Shown piece by piece: positions 16,564-24,819 of a stretch of DNA of 36,527 nt. The notes under the pieces are model-generated. The model was not told where the DNA came from. It made no database searches and worked only from the letters and a program-made list of their open reading frames with translations. The DNA comes from Microcella sp. Lineage in GTDB: Bacteria; Actinomycetota; Actinomycetes; Actinomycetales; Microbacteriaceae. The stretch is taken from NCBI RefSeq assembly GCF_030645145.1, contig NZ_JAUSMI010000072.1, positions 1 through 36,527 on the forward strand. Reading direction: 5' to 3'. The position numbers and the translations under genes were made by a program. Numbering within the stretch: the stretch's first letter is position 1; the number at the start of each line of letters is the position of its first letter.

Positions 16564-17076
16564 GTGAGGCTCCTGCTGCTGAGCGACACCCACCTGCCCG
16601 TGCGGGCGAAGGCCCTGCAGGATCAGGTGTGGCGGCTCGTCGACGAGGCCGACCTCGTCATCCACGCGGGCGACTGGGTCGACGTCGCGACGCTCGACGC
16701 CCTGGCGTCGCGCGCTCAGCGACTCGTCGGCGTCGAGGGCAACAACGACGGCTCCGAGCTCTGGGCGCGGCTCGGCGAGGTCGCGCGCGTCGAGGTCGAG
16801 GGCGTGCGCATCGCGGTCATCCACGAGACGGGTGCGGCGGCGGGTCGCGAGGCGCGGTGCGACGCCCGCTTCGGTCCGGCATCGGATGCCCCGGCCGACG
16901 TGCTCGTCTTCGGGCACTCGCACATCCCGTGGGATTCGACGACCCCCGGCGGCGTGCGCCTCCTCAACCCGGGCTCGCCGACCGATCGGCGCCGGCAGCC
17001 CGTCGGCACGGTCATGACGCTCGAGGTGGCCGACGGTGCCGTGCGCAGCGTCGAGCTCGTGCCGACGCCGCGCTGA
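16564..17076 (+). CDS. Calcineurin-like metallophosphoesterase, YfcE/MJ0936 type
   Basis: 170 residues. Metal-binding motifs are in order: LLLLSDTHLPV (D-x-H), LVIHAGDWVD (G-D), GVEGNNDGS (G-N-N-D), IAVIHETG, where most family members have GH, and VLVFGHSHIPW (G-H-x-H), then LLNPGSPTDRR, typical of the YfcE/Vps29-like group. It should be a cytosolic dimetal phosphodiesterase of unknown natural substrate. The single oddity is IHETG in place of the usual HGH motif. GTG start, leaderless promoter. The convergent neighbour is separated by a large palindrome. Confidence 0.92.
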   Translation: MRLLLLSDTHLPVRAKALQDQVWRLVDEADLVIHAGDWVDVATLDALASRAQRLVGVEGNNDGSELWARLGEVARVEVEGVRIAVIHETGAAAGREARCDARFGPASDAPADVLVFGHSHIPWDSTTPGGVRLLNPGSPTDRRRQPVGTVMTLEVADGAVRSVELVPTPR

Positions 17077-17115
17077 CCCGCACCGTGCACCGTGCACCGC
17101 TGAGCGGTGGGCTGA

Positions 17116-17175
17116 TGCGCCAGTTCGGCGAGAGTGCGGCACATCGATGTGCCGCACTCTCACCGAAGTAGCGCA
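17116..17175. terminator. 60-nt near-perfect palindrome between convergent genes
   Basis: The core 17130-17161 is a perfect 32-base palindrome (arm GAGAGTGCGGCACATC, centre CG/CG without a loop). Outer arms extend it to 17116-17175 with 27 of 30 positions paired; mismatches are at 17121/17170, 17123/17168 and 17129/17162. It sits 39 bases past the phosphoesterase stop and 22 bases before the convergent stop, where a bidirectional terminator would be. It is far longer than the other hairpins in the window and has no T-run. Confidence 0.6.
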
Positions 17176-17197
17176 CTGTCGGCGCGACCGAGGCGCG

Positions 17198-19039
17198 CTA
17201 CCGCCCGGCCGCGTACCCCTGCGCCCCGCGCGAGTTCGACGCCGCGTACATCCAGCCGCGCTCGCGGTCGATGCCGACGCAGCTCATGCGCCCGAGCGTC
17301 CACGGCCCGACGACCTTCACGTCGTGCCCGCGCGCCCGCAGCCCCTCGATCACCGACTCGCCGAGCCGCGACTCGACCGTGAGCGACGCGACCTGCACCG
17401 TGCGCGGCTGGAACGACGCCACCATCGCATCGGTGTGGAACATCGGCGCATCGATCGCCTGCTGCGGCTCGTACCCGCCGACGATGCGGCGCAGCAGGTA
17501 GAGCAGCTGCCACTGGTCCTGCTGGTCGCCGCCGGGAGTGCCGAGCGCCTCGAACGGCACGCCGTCGCGCGCGAGCATCGTCGGCGAGAGCGTCGAGCGC
17601 GGCCGCACGCCCGGCGTCAGCGCCGAGGGCGACGCGGGGTCGAGCCACATCATCTGGGCGCGCGTGCCGAGGCAGAAGCCGAGGCTGGGGATCGTGGGGG
17701 AGGACTGCAGCCATCCGCCCGAGGGGGTCACCGACACGAGCGTGCCCCACTGGTCGACGACGTCGAGGTGGCACGTGTCGCCGCGGGAGCGGCCGCTGCG
17801 GTCGATCGTCGGCTCGCCCGCGCCCGCCGACGAGGCCGCGCCGCCCGCGACGGCGGCGGCGTGGTCGACGACCGGGGGCATCCACGGCGAGCGGCCGCCG
17901 GGGCTGCCGGGTCGCACTTCGCGCGACGCCTCGTCGCCGATCAGCTCGGCCCGCGACGCCAGGTACGACGACGACAGAAGGTCTGAGAGCGGCACCTCGA
18001 CCGCCGCCGGGTCAGCGAACCACGCGTCGCGGTCGGCGAGGGCGAGCTTGAGCGCCTCGACGATCGTGTGTACGCCGAGCTCGGTCGAGGGGTCGAGCAC
18101 GCCGTCTCCGTGCGTCGCGGCGCGCGCCTCGAGGATGCCCAGCGCCATGAGCAGGGCGGGCCCCTGCGTCCACGCCCCGGCCTTCACGACGTCGACCCCG
18201 CGGAAGGTCAGGACGACCGGCTCCTCCTCCGCCGGCGCGAACGCCGCGACGTCGGCCGCCGTGATGACGCCCGCGTGATCGCCCCCCGTCGAGTGCCGCA
18301 CGGGGGTCTGCACGAACTCCTCGATCGCCTCGACGACGAAGCCGTGCTGCCACATTCCGATCGCGGCATGGATGCGGTCTTCACGCGAGCCGGTCGACTC
18401 GCCGGCCGCGATCAGTCGCCTCAGAACCCCGGCCCACGCCTCGTTGCGGATCATGTCGCCCGCCTCGGGCACCTCGCCGCCGGGCATCCACTGCGCCTTC
18501 GAGGTCGGCCAGTGCTCGTCGAACAGCGGAGCGACCGCACGGATCGTGCGCGCCACGTTCTCGTGCACGGGGTGGCCCTCAGCGGCGTAGCGGAGGGCGG
18601 GGGAGAGCACGTCGCGCAGCTCCCAGGTGCCGCGCTCGGCGAGGAGGGTGAGCCACGTGACGACCGAACCCGGGACGGCGGCCGCGAGCGGGCCCGCGCC
18701 GGGCACCTCGGTCAGCCCGAGCCCCGTGTAATGCGCGATCGTCGCGGCAGCGGGTGCCGCGCCCTGCCCGGCGAGCACGACCGGCGCCTCGCCGACCGGA
18801 GCGACGAGCCCGGTCAGGTCGCCGCCCGGCCCGTTGAGGTGCGGCTCGACGACGTGCAGCACGAACGCGCACGCGACGGCGGCGTCGATCGCGGTGCCGC
18901 CGCGCTCGAGCACCGACTGGGCGGTCGCGGTGGCGAGCCAGTGCGTGCTCGCGGCCATGCCGAAGGTGCCGCGCAGCTCGGGGCGCGTGCGATCGGTCGG
19001 GGCGGGGGTGAAGGGGGAGCCAGCGTCGACGGTGGTCAT
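17198..19039 (-). CDS. Gamma-glutamyltransferase-family Ntn hydrolase
   Basis: 613 residues. Family signs are an N-terminal ASTHWLATATAQSVLERGGTAIDAAVACAFVLHVVEPHLNGPGGD (read in parts; GGxAxDAAVA...GxGGD is the GGT opening), then GDTCHLDVVDQWGTLVSVTPS, with Thr422 at the position of the autocleavage nucleophile, RPRSTLSPTM, and GTPGGDQQDQ near the C-terminus. Self-cleavage would yield ~421- and ~192-residue subunits. There is no signal peptide, so it is cytosolic, unlike periplasmic glutathione-degrading GGTs; oxamate-amidohydrolase-like or other amidase roles are open. ATG 19039 follows TAGCCT by six bases. Confidence 0.88.
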   Translation of the reverse strand: MTTVDAGSPFTPAPTDRTRPELRGTFGMAASTHWLATATAQSVLERGGTAIDAAVACAFVLHVVEPHLNGPGGDLTGLVAPVGEAPVVLAGQGAAPAAATIAHYTGLGLTEVPGAGPLAAAVPGSVVTWLTLLAERGTWELRDVLSPALRYAAEGHPVHENVARTIRAVAPLFDEHWPTSKAQWMPGGEVPEAGDMIRNEAWAGVLRRLIAAGESTGSREDRIHAAIGMWQHGFVVEAIEEFVQTPVRHSTGGDHAGVITAADVAAFAPAEEEPVVLTFRGVDVVKAGAWTQGPALLMALGILEARAATHGDGVLDPSTELGVHTIVEALKLALADRDAWFADPAAVEVPLSDLLSSSYLASRAELIGDEASREVRPGSPGGRSPWMPPVVDHAAAVAGGAASSAGAGEPTIDRSGRSRGDTCHLDVVDQWGTLVSVTPSGGWLQSSPTIPSLGFCLGTRAQMMWLDPASPSALTPGVRPRSTLSPTMLARDGVPFEALGTPGGDQQDQWQLLYLLRRIVGGYEPQQAIDAPMFHTDAMVASFQPRTVQVASLTVESRLGESVIEGLRARGHDVKVVGPWTLGRMSCVGIDRERGWMYAASNSRGAQGYAAGR

Positions 19040-19045
19040 CCTTCG

Positions 19046-19051
19046 AGGCTA
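19046..19051 (-). promoter_or_regulatory. -10 box for leaderless GGT-family gene
   Basis: TAGCCT on the minus strand lies exactly 6 bases before the ATG at 19039. Confidence 0.55.
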
Positions 19052-19105
19052 GCCCGGGCATCCCTCATCGAATGCTGCGACGGCGGGCGCGCCGCGCCCC
19101 GCCGG

Positions 19106-19111
19106 TAGGCT
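19106..19111 (+). promoter_or_regulatory. -10 box for ychF
   Basis: TAGGCT lies 8 bases before the GTG at 19120. The spacing is slightly longer than at the other leaderless starts, but no ribosome site is present. Confidence 0.5.
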
Positions 19112-19119
19112 GGTGGATC

Positions 19120-20193
<1,074 letters not shown>

Positions 20194-20197
20194 GTCG

Positions 20198-20214
20198 CAG
20201 GGGTGCGTCCCCTG
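20198..20214. terminator. Hairpin between convergent ychF and rraA
   Basis: CAGGGG (20198-20203) and CCCCTG (20209-20214) form a six-base-pair stem around TGCGT, starting 5 bases past the ychF stop and 12 bases before the rraA stop. It could serve both strands. Confidence 0.45.
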
Positions 20215-20225
20215 GGTGACGGCAG

Positions 20226-20690
20226 TCACCGTTCGACGAGGATGCCGTCCTCGTCGCTGTAGAGCATGGCGCCCGGCCGAAAGGTCACTCCGCCGAACTC
20301 GAGAGGGGCATCCGCCTCGCCTTCTCCGGTCTTGCTGCTCTTCCTCGGGTTAGTGCCGAGAGCTTTGATGCCGATCGGGATCTCCGAGATCGCGACGCGG
20401 TCGCGGATAGCCCCGTTGATCACCGCCCCGGCCCAGCCGTTGTCTGCGGCGATCTTCGCGATCATGTCGCCCATCAGTGCCCGTTCGAGGGAGCCCCCTC
20501 CGTCGACGACGAGCACGGCGCCTCCGCCGGGAGTGGAGACCACCGACTTGAGCAGCGCGTTGTCCTCGAAGCATCTCACCGTCCGAATTGGCCCCTCGAA
20601 CCTCGCGTGAGCGCCGAAGAGCTGCAGCTGGAGCGGGAGCGACTGGAGCCGCTCGCCGAGTTCGTCATACAGGTCAGCAGTCGTCGTCAT
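20226..20690 (-). CDS. rraA: RraA-family protein (RNase E regulator / HMG-oxaloacetate aldolase fold)
   Basis: 154 residues, about the length of RraA. Signs are [30 protein letters not shown] (read in parts; the GD-x-IA region) and AVINGAIRD, the family's substrate-loop Arg-Asp, plus a closing [15 protein letters not shown]. RraA in enterobacteria inhibits RNase E; related proteins are 4-hydroxy-4-methyl-2-oxoglutarate/oxaloacetate aldolases using a divalent metal, and the GD...NG.IRD residues needed for that are kept. Which activity applies here is open. ATG 20690 has a GAGGAACGGG stretch upstream. Divergent from aceA. Confidence 0.88.
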   Translation of the reverse strand: MTTTADLYDELGERLQSLPLQLQLFGAHARFEGPIRTVRCFEDNALLKSVVSTPGGGAVLVVDGGGSLERALMGDMIAKIAADNGWAGAVINGAIRDRVAISEIPIGIKALGTNPRKSSKTGEGEADAPLEFGGVTFRPGAMLYSDEDGILVER

Positions 20691-20770
20691 GTCATCCCGT
20701 TCCTCGTTGAGCCACCCTCGCGGTCATCCATGGCGCAGGGCGGCCTGCGTCGCATCCGACGGTAGACCGC

Positions 20771-20797
20771 GGCGGGCGACCCGTGGCGGGCGACCGT
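20771..20797 (+). repeat. Tandem direct repeat in the rraA-aceA intergenic region
   Basis: A GGCGGGCGACCCGT unit (20771-20784) is directly followed by GGCGGGCGACCGT (20785-20797), differing by one C. It lies 80-107 bases before the rraA start. Function unknown. Confidence 0.6.
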
Positions 20798-20827
20798 AAC
20801 GGCCCGGATCTCATTCTTCGGCACGAC

Positions 20828-20852
20828 AGAAAAATGCAAAAAGTTCTGCGTA
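20828..20852 (+). promoter_or_regulatory. RamB-like operator upstream of aceA
   Basis: AAAGTTCTGCGTA (20840-20852) matches 10 of 13 positions of the AAAGTTTTGCAAA-type site bound by RamB in Corynebacterium, and the overlapping AAAATGCAAAAAG reads as a partial site on the other strand. RamB represses acetate and glyoxylate genes, including aceA. It lies about 93-117 bases before the aceA ATG in an unusually A/T-rich stretch. Assigning RamB itself is an inference. Confidence 0.45.
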
Positions 20853-20944
20853 GGACGCGCCTGATGAATCACCGTTCTTCGTTCAGTGTGGTCTCAGCGC
20901 GGAAGACGACCCGGCACAGAACCACTCACAACGAAGGACATGAC

Positions 20945-22537
20945 ATGAACGCCTACCAAGACGACATCGACGCGATCGAAGCGCTCAAGCAGGAAGTCGG
21001 CAGCAGCTGGGATGCGATCAATGCGGAGTCGGTCGCCCGGATGCGCGCCCAGAACCGCTTCCGCACGGGCCTCGAGATCGCCCAGTACACCGCGGACATC
21101 ATGCGCAAGGACATGGCCGAGTATGACGCCGACTCGTCGGTGTACACCCAGTCGCTCGGCGTCTGGCACGGCTTCATCGGCCAGCAGAAGCTCATCTCGA
21201 TCAAAAAGCACCTGAAGACCACGAACAAGCGCTACCTGTACCTCTCGGGCTGGATGGTCGCCGCGCTGCGTTCGGAGTTCGGGCCGCTCCCCGACCAGTC
21301 CATGCACGAGAAGACGGCCGTGCCGGCCCTCATCGAGGAGCTCTACACCTTCCTCCGTCAGGCCGACGCTCGTGAGCTCGACCTGCTCTTCACGCAGCTC
21401 GATGCCGCCCGTGCCGCTGGAGACGAGACCTCGATCGAGCTCATCCAGACGCAGATTGACAACTACGAGACCCACGTCGTGCCGATCATCGCCGACATCG
21501 ACGCCGGCTTCGGCAACCCGGAGGCCACGGACCTGCTGGCCAAGAAGATGATCGAGGCGGGCGCCTGCGCACTGCAGATCGAGAACCAGGTCTCGGACGA
21601 GAAGCAGTGCGGCCACCAGGATGGCAAGGTCACCGTCCCCCACGCGGACTTCATCGCCAAGATCAACGCGGTGCGCTACGCGTTCCTCGAGCTCGGCATC
21701 GACAACGGCGTGATCGTCGCGCGCACCGATTCGCTCGGCGCCGGCCTCACGCAGAAGCTCGCCGTGAGCCGCGCGCCCGGCGATCTCGGCGACCAGTACA
21801 ACTCGTTCCTCGATGTCGAGGAGATCCCCGAGTCGGGGCTCAGCGACGGCGACGTCGTCATCAAGCGCGACGGCCGGCTCGTGCGCCCCAAGCGCCTCCC
21901 CAGCAACCTCTACCAGTTCCGCGAAGGAACCGGTGCCGAGCGCTGCGTGCTCGACAGCATCACGTCGTTGCAGAACGGCGCCGACCTGCTGTGGATCGAG
22001 ACGGAGAAGCCGCACATCGGCCAGATCGCCGGCATGATGAACGAGGTCCGCAAGGTCATCCCGAACGCCAAGCTGGTCTACAACAACAGCCCGTCGTTCA
22101 ACTGGACCGCCAGCTTCCGCCAGCAGGCCTACGACGCCTTCGTGCAGGAGGGCAAGGACGTCTCGGCGTACGACCCCACGAAGCTCATGAGCGTCGAGTA
22201 CGACGACACCGAGCTGGCGAAGGTCGCCGACGAGAGAATCCGAACCTTCCAGCGCGACAGCTCGGCGCAGGCCGGTATCTTCCACCACCTGATCACGCTG
22301 CCCACGTACCACACGGCCGCACTGTCGACGGATGACCTGGCCAAGGGCTACTTCGCCGACCAGGGCATGCTCGCCTACGTCAAGGGCGTGCAGCGACGCG
22401 AGATCCGCGAGGGGATCGCCACGGTGAAGCACCAGAACATGGCCGGATCCGACATCGGTGACAACCACAAGGAGTACTTCGCCGGCGACTCGGCCCTCAA
22501 GGCCGGCGGCGAGCACAACACGATGAACCAGTTCTAG
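20945..22537 (+). CDS. aceA: Isocitrate lyase (531-residue Pseudomonas-type subgroup)
   Basis: 530 residues. It splits isocitrate to succinate and glyoxylate, the first step of the glyoxylate shunt. The catalytic loop reads EKQCGHQDGKV with Cys222, and the metal-binding IIADIDAGFGNPEATDLLAKKMIEAGA is typical, as are LVYNNSPSFNW and the C-terminal HNTMNQF. The Q in KQCGH and the length around 530 place it in the subgroup seen in Pseudomonas, not the 430-residue enterobacterial or mycobacterial ICL1 form. ATG 20945 has GAAGGA five bases upstream; the frame is open farther up but is not ICL-like. No malate synthase gene is in the window. Confidence 0.96.
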   Translation: MNAYQDDIDAIEALKQEVGSSWDAINAESVARMRAQNRFRTGLEIAQYTADIMRKDMAEYDADSSVYTQSLGVWHGFIGQQKLISIKKHLKTTNKRYLYLSGWMVAALRSEFGPLPDQSMHEKTAVPALIEELYTFLRQADARELDLLFTQLDAARAAGDETSIELIQTQIDNYETHVVPIIADIDAGFGNPEATDLLAKKMIEAGACALQIENQVSDEKQCGHQDGKVTVPHADFIAKINAVRYAFLELGIDNGVIVARTDSLGAGLTQKLAVSRAPGDLGDQYNSFLDVEEIPESGLSDGDVVIKRDGRLVRPKRLPSNLYQFREGTGAERCVLDSITSLQNGADLLWIETEKPHIGQIAGMMNEVRKVIPNAKLVYNNSPSFNWTASFRQQAYDAFVQEGKDVSAYDPTKLMSVEYDDTELAKVADERIRTFQRDSSAQAGIFHHLITLPTYHTAALSTDDLAKGYFADQGMLAYVKGVQRREIREGIATVKHQNMAGSDIGDNHKEYFAGDSALKAGGEHNTMNQF

Positions 22538-22556
22538 GACTCGTCCTCCAGCGCAG

Positions 22557-22594
22557 GACGATGCCGGTCTCCCCCAGAGGAGGCCGGCATCGTC
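22557..22594 (+). terminator. Strong terminator after aceA
   Basis: GACGATGCCGGTCTCC (22557-22572) pairs with GGAGGCCGGCATCGTC (22579-22594): a 16-base-pair stem with one G-U pair and the loop CCCAGA, starting 20 bases past the aceA stop. It may also serve the acyltransferase gene ending at 22631 on the other strand. Confidence 0.8.
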
Positions 22595-22630
22595 GCATGC
22601 TGATCGAGCCCGTGCGAGCGTCCGGCCGGG

Positions 22631-23209
22631 TCAGCGGCCCGGGAGCTCCTCGCGCAGCCGGGGCTCGACGCGGTGCTCGGGCCGCACCCCCGCCTTGTCG
22701 GCGTAGAAGGCGCGAATACGATCCATGTCGGCCGCCACGTCACCCGTGAGCTCGAACGTCGGGCCGAGCCCGGTCGTCATCGTCGTGCGGTCGACGTACC
22801 CGAGGGTCACGGGCATCCCGGTCTCGCGCGCGATCCGGTAGAAGCCCGACTTCCAGTGAGTGTGCCCCGAGCGCGTGCCGTCGGGCGTGACGACGAGACT
22901 GAAGACCTCGCCCGACCGAATGCGCTCGACCACCTCGGCGACCACGCGGCCCGGTGCATCCCGATCGACGCGGATGCCGCCGAGCCGCGTCATGATCGGC
23001 CCGCGCCAGCCGGTGAAGAGGCTCTTCTTTCCGAGCCACCGGATGTGGATGTCGAGCCGCCAGGTGATGGCGAGCATGAAGACGAAGTCCCAGTTTGACG
23101 TGTGCGGCGCGCCGATCAGCAAAGTCGGGCGGTCGGGCGCGGGTTCGGTCACGAGACGCCACCGGCTGACGGTCCAGAACGCGCGGGCAGCGAGGCGGCG
23201 CAGGAGCAT
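22631..23209 (-). CDS. Lysophospholipid acyltransferase-family (PlsC-like) protein
   Basis: 192 residues. Acyltransferase block I is APHTSNWDF (HX4D, residues ~35-43), block II region includes GKKSLFTGWRGPIMTRLGGIRVDR (read in parts), and block III is TPDGTRS near 108 in place of the commoner PEGTRS. Proteins of this family add a fatty acyl chain to lysophosphatidate or a related acceptor at the cytoplasmic membrane face. It is shorter than many PlsC enzymes but carries the catalytic His/Asp pair. The exact acceptor is unknown. A TAGGCT box lies six bases before the ATG. Confidence 0.87.
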   Translation of the reverse strand: MLLRRLAARAFWTVSRWRLVTEPAPDRPTLLIGAPHTSNWDFVFMLAITWRLDIHIRWLGKKSLFTGWRGPIMTRLGGIRVDRDAPGRVVAEVVERIRSGEVFSLVVTPDGTRSGHTHWKSGFYRIARETGMPVTLGYVDRTTMTTGLGPTFELTGDVAADMDRIRAFYADKAGVRPEHRVEPRLREELPGR

Positions 23210-23215
23210 GCGACC

Positions 23216-23221
23216 AGCCTA
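23216..23221 (-). promoter_or_regulatory. -10 box for leaderless acyltransferase gene
   Basis: TAGGCT on the minus strand lies exactly 6 bases before the ATG at 23209. Confidence 0.55.
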
Positions 23222-23281
23222 GGTCGCCCCGCCCCGTCGACGGTCCCGGCACGAGCGCCATGAAGCTGACACAATCTCCGC

Positions 23282-23587
23282 ATGACCGAGCCCTCGCCGA
23301 CGCCGCAGCCGAACCCCGCTCCGTACGCGGCGCCCGACCGCCCGACCAACCTCATGGCGATCCTGTCGCTGGTGGCCGCGTTCGTCGCGCCGCCTGCGGG
23401 GCTCGTGCTGGGCATCCTCGCTCAGCGGGAGATCGCTCGCACGGGCGAGCAGGGAGCGGGGCTCGCGAAGGCCGGCGCGATCGTCGGCGGCGTGTTCACC
23501 GCGCTCATCGTCATGTTCGTCATCGCGTGGCTGGGCATGATCGTCTCGATCTTCGGCAGCTTCTTCTTCTGGACCCTTCCGCGCTGA
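23282..23587 (+). CDS. DUF4190 two-helix membrane protein
   Basis: 101 residues. A Pro-rich cytoplasmic N-terminus (TEPSPTPQPNPAPYAAPDRP) precedes two membrane helices, NLMAILSLVAAFVAPPAGLVLGILA and AGAIVGGVFTALIVMFVIAWLGMI (each read in parts), joined by a polar loop with the DUF4190 signature GLVLGILAQREIARTGEQG and GLAKAGAIVGG. Function unknown; the family is common in actinobacteria. CACAAT lies 6 bases before the ATG, a weaker form of the leaderless pattern. The next gene starts 10 bases after its stop, so the two may share a transcript. Confidence 0.85.
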   Translation: MTEPSPTPQPNPAPYAAPDRPTNLMAILSLVAAFVAPPAGLVLGILAQREIARTGEQGAGLAKAGAIVGGVFTALIVMFVIAWLGMIVSIFGSFFFWTLPR

Positions 23588-23597
23588 GCGCACCATC

Positions 23598-24224
23598 ATG
23601 CGCACCCTCACCGTCTGCAACTTCGTCACGATCGACGGCCGCTACGAGGACGACGATCACGACATCGCGTCGCTGTTCGAGCACCACCACGCCGATTACA
23701 CCGGCACCGACACCTTCGACCACTACAACGCGGGGCTGCTGCGCGCGGCCGGCACGCTCCTGCTGTCGGGGCGGCGGTCTGCGCTCGGCAACCTCGGCTA
23801 CTGGGCCGGCGTGCGCGGCGACCCGAGTGCGACGGCGATCCGCCGCGAGTTCGCCGAGCTGATCGAGCGCGTCGAGAAGGTCGTGGTCTCCGACACCCTC
23901 ACCGAGGCGGACCTCGCCCCGTACCCGAACACCCGCATCGTGGCGGTGGCGGATGCTCGCGCCGAGGTCGCCCGCCTGAAGACGCTCGACGGGCCTGGCA
24001 TTCTGATCCTGCTCGGGCGCATCCTCTGGAACGACCTCATGCACGCGGGCCTCGTCGACGAGCTGCACCTCGTGACGTTCCCGCTCATCGCCGGCGGGGG
24101 AGTGCCCCTCGTCGACGCGCGGCCGCCGGTCGCGCTGAAGCTGCTCGAGAGCCGCGCGTGGCCGGAGTCGGGCCAGGTGCTCATGCGGTGGCGGGTCGAC
24201 CCGGCGGCGCCGCCTCTTCCCTGA
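23598..24224 (+). CDS. Dihydrofolate reductase-family (RibD C-terminal-like) reductase
   Basis: 208 residues, close in layout to YyaP/YwjB-like RibD_C proteins. Signs are the opening VCNFVTIDGRYED, TLLLSGRRSALGNLGYW, VVVSDTLTEADLAPY and ILILLGRILWNDLMHAGLVDELHLVTFPLIAGGGVPLVD (in parts; ...DELhl...P...G.G..L is the family end). The NADPH-binding GR/GS site appears as LLSGRRS. Real DHFR activity is not implied; these are mostly uncharacterised pyrimidine- or pterin-type reductases. No clear ribosome site precedes ATG 23598; it probably depends on the DUF4190 transcript. Confidence 0.85.
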   Translation: MRTLTVCNFVTIDGRYEDDDHDIASLFEHHHADYTGTDTFDHYNAGLLRAAGTLLLSGRRSALGNLGYWAGVRGDPSATAIRREFAELIERVEKVVVSDTLTEADLAPYPNTRIVAVADARAEVARLKTLDGPGILILLGRILWNDLMHAGLVDELHLVTFPLIAGGGVPLVDARPPVALKLLESRAWPESGQVLMRWRVDPAAPPLP

Positions 24225-24240
24225 CCGACGCGCGCGGCAG

Positions 24241-24246
24241 TACGGT
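24241..24246 (+). promoter_or_regulatory. -10 box for leaderless DUF1761 gene
   Basis: TACGGT lies exactly 6 bases before the ATG at 24253. Confidence 0.5.
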
Positions 24247-24252
24247 CAGCGC

Positions 24253-24681
24253 ATGTCCCTCCCCGAGCTCAACTGGCTGGCCGTCCTCGCCGGCTTCGTC
24301 GTCTACTTCGTCACCGGCGCGATCTGGTTCGGGCCGAAGACCTTCTACCCGGCGTGGATGCGCGCGAAGGGCCTCGACCCCGCGGAGCCGCAGGGCTCGC
24401 ACGGCATGGCGGTCGTGTTCGGCATGACCGCGCTCGGCGCGCTCGTGCAGGTGCTCGCGCTCGCCATCGTGCTCGGGTTCGTCGCTCAGGCGACGGGCGA
24501 CCCGGTCGGGCCGCTCGGCGGCGCGCTCGGCGGCCTCCTCCTCGGCATCGGGCTCGTCGCGGCGAGCTCGCTCTCGCACCGGCTCTTCGGCGGCGACGGG
24601 TTCCGGGTGTGGGCGATCGAGGTCGGCGGCGACGTCGTCGGGCTGACGCTCGCGGGCCTGGTCGTCGGGCTCATCGGCTGA
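24253..24681 (+). CDS. DUF1761 membrane protein
   Basis: 142 residues with four predicted helices. The DUF1761 signature is visible in the first helix and loop (NWLAVLAGFVVYFVTGAIWFG followed by PKTFYPAWMRAKGL, read in parts) and the later MTALGALVQVLALAIVLGF. Function unknown. Near the C-terminus is another glycine-rich helix pair. It ends just before a long inverted repeat that may terminate it. Confidence 0.82.
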   Translation: MSLPELNWLAVLAGFVVYFVTGAIWFGPKTFYPAWMRAKGLDPAEPQGSHGMAVVFGMTALGALVQVLALAIVLGFVAQATGDPVGPLGGALGGLLLGIGLVAASSLSHRLFGGDGFRVWAIEVGGDVVGLTLAGLVVGLIG

Positions 24682-24693
24682 GGTCGCGCGCGT

Positions 24694-24755
24694 TCCGGAC
24701 TGTTCGGGGCGACTCGTCCGCCCCCGGGCGCACGGATTGCCCCGAACAGTACGGA
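24694..24755 (+). terminator. 17-bp inverted repeat after DUF1761 gene
   Basis: TCCGGACTGTTCGGGGC (24694-24710) and GCCCCGAACAGTACGGA (24739-24755) pair at 16 of 17 positions (mismatch 24698/24751), enclosing 28 bases. It begins 13 bases past the stop. ACGGATTGC occurs twice directly at 24732-24740 and 24751-24759. The large loop is unusual for a terminator. Confidence 0.5.
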
Positions 24756-24819
24756 TTGCGCTCGAGCACTACGCCCGCGCCGGGTGCGCGCACCCAGCCG
24801 CATCGGGCACGATGATCGC

